Source: Frankiales bacterium
GTDB lineage: Bacteria; Actinomycetota; Actinomycetes; JAFAQI01
DNA length: 6,541 nt
NCBI GenBank assembly: GCA_019246495.1
Contig: JAFAQI010000255.1
Coordinates: 1 to 6,541, forward strand
Reading direction: 5' to 3'
Part shown: piece after piece, positions 5,327 through 6,541 of the stretch
How positions within the stretch are numbered: the first letter of the stretch is position 1
Layout: the number at the start of each line of letters is the position of its first letter
Program-made: the position numbers and the translations under genes
Notes under the pieces: generated by a model
Told to the model about the DNA's origin: nothing
The model's input: the letters and a program-made list of their open reading frames with translations, nothing else
Database searches by the model: none

Positions 5327-5533
5327 GTCGTCGCCCGTCGACTCCGGTGCGGCCGCGTCGAGGCGAGCCCGCGCGCCGTCGAGCCACTCCTGGCAGATCT
5401 TCGCCAGCTCCTCGCCGCGCTCCCACAACGTGAGCGACTCCTCGAGTGTCACGCCGCCGGCCTCGAGGCGTCGTACGACGTCGACCAGCTCCTCGCGTGC
5501 CTGCTCATAGGTCGGTCGTTCGGCGGCAGTCAT
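5315..5533 (-). CDS. xseB: Exodeoxyribonuclease VII small subunit
   Basis: A 72-residue protein of normal XseB length. XseB subunits bind the helical region of XseA and are needed for active exonuclease VII, which degrades single-stranded DNA from both ends into oligonucleotides. The family pattern is visible: TYEQAREELVDVVRRLEAGGVTLEESLTLWERGEELAKICQEWLDGA spans about residues 8-54 in pieces such as YEQAREEL, LEAGGVTLEESL and WERGEEL. An acidic tail ends in STGDDSAK. The ATG start overlaps the xseA stop as ATGA; only a weak GGTGG lies just upstream, so translational coupling probably sets the subunit ratio. The 3' end overlaps the convergent DUF4245 gene by 12 nt. Confidence 0.94.
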   Translation of the reverse strand: MTAAERPTYEQAREELVDVVRRLEAGGVTLEESLTLWERGEELAKICQEWLDGARARLDAAAPESTGDDSAK

Positions 5534-6541
5534 GACGCCACCGTGAGCGGGATGCGGCCGGCAGCGACGCGGCCGACCAGGGCCTCGCCGGGGCTGACCT
5601 CGGCGGGGTCGCGGACTGCGCTGCCGTCCGCGCGGACGAGGACGGCGTAGCCGCGGTCGAGCGTCGCCTGCGGTGACAGCGCGGTGACGCGGGCGGCGAG
5701 CCGGGCGACCTCGGTGCGTTCCTCGCCGACGCAGGCGAGCGTCGCCCGCCGGCCGCGCTCGCGCATCGCGGCAACCTCGCCGGCAAAGGTGCGGATGCGG
5801 CTGTGCGGATCGGCGAGCACCGGCCGTGACCGCATCGCCAGCAACTGCGCGCGCTCGGTGTCGACCCGGGTGCGGACGTGCCGCCGTGCGCGCTCGACCA
5901 GCTGGCGGACGCGCTGCTGCTCTTCGGCAACGTCGGGTACGACGAGCTTCGCCGCGTCGGTCGGTGTGGACGCGCGACGGTCGGCGGCGTGGTCGACGAG
6001 CGGCACGTCGGTCTCGTGCCCGACGGCGGTGACGACCGGCACCCGGCAGCCCACCACGGCACGCACGAGGCTCTCGTCGGAGAAGGGCAGCAGGTCCTCC
6101 ATCGAACCGCCGCCGCGCGCGATGACGATCACGTCGACATCCGGGTCGGCGTCGAGCCGTTGCAACGCGGCGATGACCTCGGTCACGGCGTAGGGGCCTT
6201 GCACCGCAACGTTTTCGATGCGGAAGTCGACGGCCGGCCAGCGCCGCCGCGCGTTGTCGACGACGTCGCGTTCGGCTGCGCTCGCGCGGCCGGTGACCAG
6301 GCCGATCCGGCGGGGCAGGAACGGCAGTGGCCGCTTGCGTGCGGGGTCGAACAGGCCCTCCGCGGCGAGCGTCTTGCGCAGCTGTTCGAGGCGGGCCAGC
6401 AGTGCGCCGACACCGACAGGTCTGATGTCGAACGCGGTCAGCGACAGCGTGCCGCGCTGCGCCCGGAACTCCGGCTTTGCCCACACGACGACGCGGCTGC
6501 CCTCGGAGAGCCCGGGGTCGATCGCGTCGAGCATCGACCTC
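5530..6541 (-). CDS. xseA: Exodeoxyribonuclease VII large subunit (N-terminus cut by window edge)
   Basis: Catalytic subunit of exonuclease VII; 336 codons are visible and roughly the first 60-90 residues lie beyond base 6541. Numbered from the first in-frame Met in the window (6534, not the true start), the end of the OB-fold is at about 10-42 (EGSRVVVWAK, RAQRGTLSLTAFDIRPVG). The catalytic core follows: KRPLPFLPRRIGLVTGRASA at 67-86, AVQGPYAV, the nuclease motif RGGGSMEDLLPFSDE at 140-154, and AVGHETDVPLVDHAADRRAS at 170-189 running into TPTDAAKL. A long helical segment (about 202-285) should bind XseB, and the conserved end reads LSPQATLDRGYAVL. No key motif is missing. GRAS replaces the more usual T-S-x-x-GA pattern in the core loop, a mild variation. 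It overlaps xseB by 4 nt and is upstream of it in the same operon. Confidence 0.95.
   Translation of the reverse strand, partial: RSMLDAIDPGLSEGSRVVVWAKPEFRAQRGTLSLTAFDIRPVGVGALLARLEQLRKTLAAEGLFDPARKRPLPFLPRRIGLVTGRASAAERDVVDNARRRWPAVDFRIENVAVQGPYAVTEVIAALQRLDADPDVDVIVIARGGGSMEDLLPFSDESLVRAVVGCRVPVVTAVGHETDVPLVDHAADRRASTPTDAAKLVVPDVAEEQQRVRQLVERARRHVRTRVDTERAQLLAMRSRPVLADPHSRIRTFAGEVAAMRERGRRATLACVGEERTEVARLAARVTALSPQATLDRGYAVLVRADGSAVRDPAEVSPGEALVGRVAAGRIPLTVAS

Noticed and set aside
3922..5433. Plus-strand open frame of about 503 codons across alkA and the DUF4245 gene
   Set aside because: Antisense to the Ada–AlkA gene and out of frame with DUF4245. Its composition (very Arg/Ala/Gly-rich, no domain) is typical of a GC-bias shadow.
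5534..6484. Long minus-strand frame upstream of xseB that could suggest a large fusion protein
   Set aside because: It is out of frame with xseA, Arg/Ala-rich and without motifs, while the xseA frame on the same bases is fully recognisable. xseB has a clean ATG at 5533.

Overview
The window is compact, very GC-rich DNA (roughly 70% by eye) with strong third-position G/C bias, GTG as well as ATG starts, and long spurious antisense frames. The gene families point to a high-GC actinobacterium: an HTH–Mop regulator leading a molybdate operon, an Ada–AlkA fusion followed by ogt, and a DUF4245 protein beside xseB/xseA. I cannot name the genus. I see ten protein genes (two cut by the window edges) and no RNA gene, mobile element, CRISPR array or clear intrinsic terminator. 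Only two intergenic gaps exceed a few bases: about 1995-2091 and 4723-4780.

Left block (1-1994, minus strand): a molybdate uptake operon read right to left. It starts with a small regulator carrying an excisionase/MerR-like helix-turn-helix fused to a molybdate-binding Mop domain. The lipoprotein ModA, the permease ModB and the first 33 codons of the ATPase ModC follow. All three junctions are 4-nt stop/start overlaps (ATGA or GTGA), so translation is probably coupled. A leaderless-type promoter and a perfect 6-bp inverted repeat lie just upstream of the regulator. A divergent TetR-family regulator (2092-2718, plus strand) starts on the other side of that gap.

Middle block (2705-4722, minus strand): an alkylation-damage repair pair. 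An Ada-type protein comes first, with a Cys4 zinc methyl-acceptor domain, an AraC-type DNA-binding domain and an AlkA 3-methyladenine glycosylase. It overlaps by 4 nt the downstream ogt-type O6-alkylguanine-DNA alkyltransferase. Together they would sense and repair methyl phosphotriesters, N-alkylpurines and O6-alkylguanine. The ogt 3' end overlaps the convergent tetR gene by 14 nt.

Right block (4781-6541): a membrane-anchored DUF4245 protein (plus strand) runs into xseB, with a 12-nt convergent 3' overlap. xseB is joined by a 4-nt overlap to xseA, which is cut by the right edge. xseA and xseB encode the two subunits of exonuclease VII.

The genes are all recognisable families, and I do not see a previously undescribed system. 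The points most worth checking are the mod promoter/operator architecture, the start of the Ada–AlkA fusion, the role of the orphan TetR, and the placement of an adaptive-response pair next to the DUF4245–xseBA cluster.
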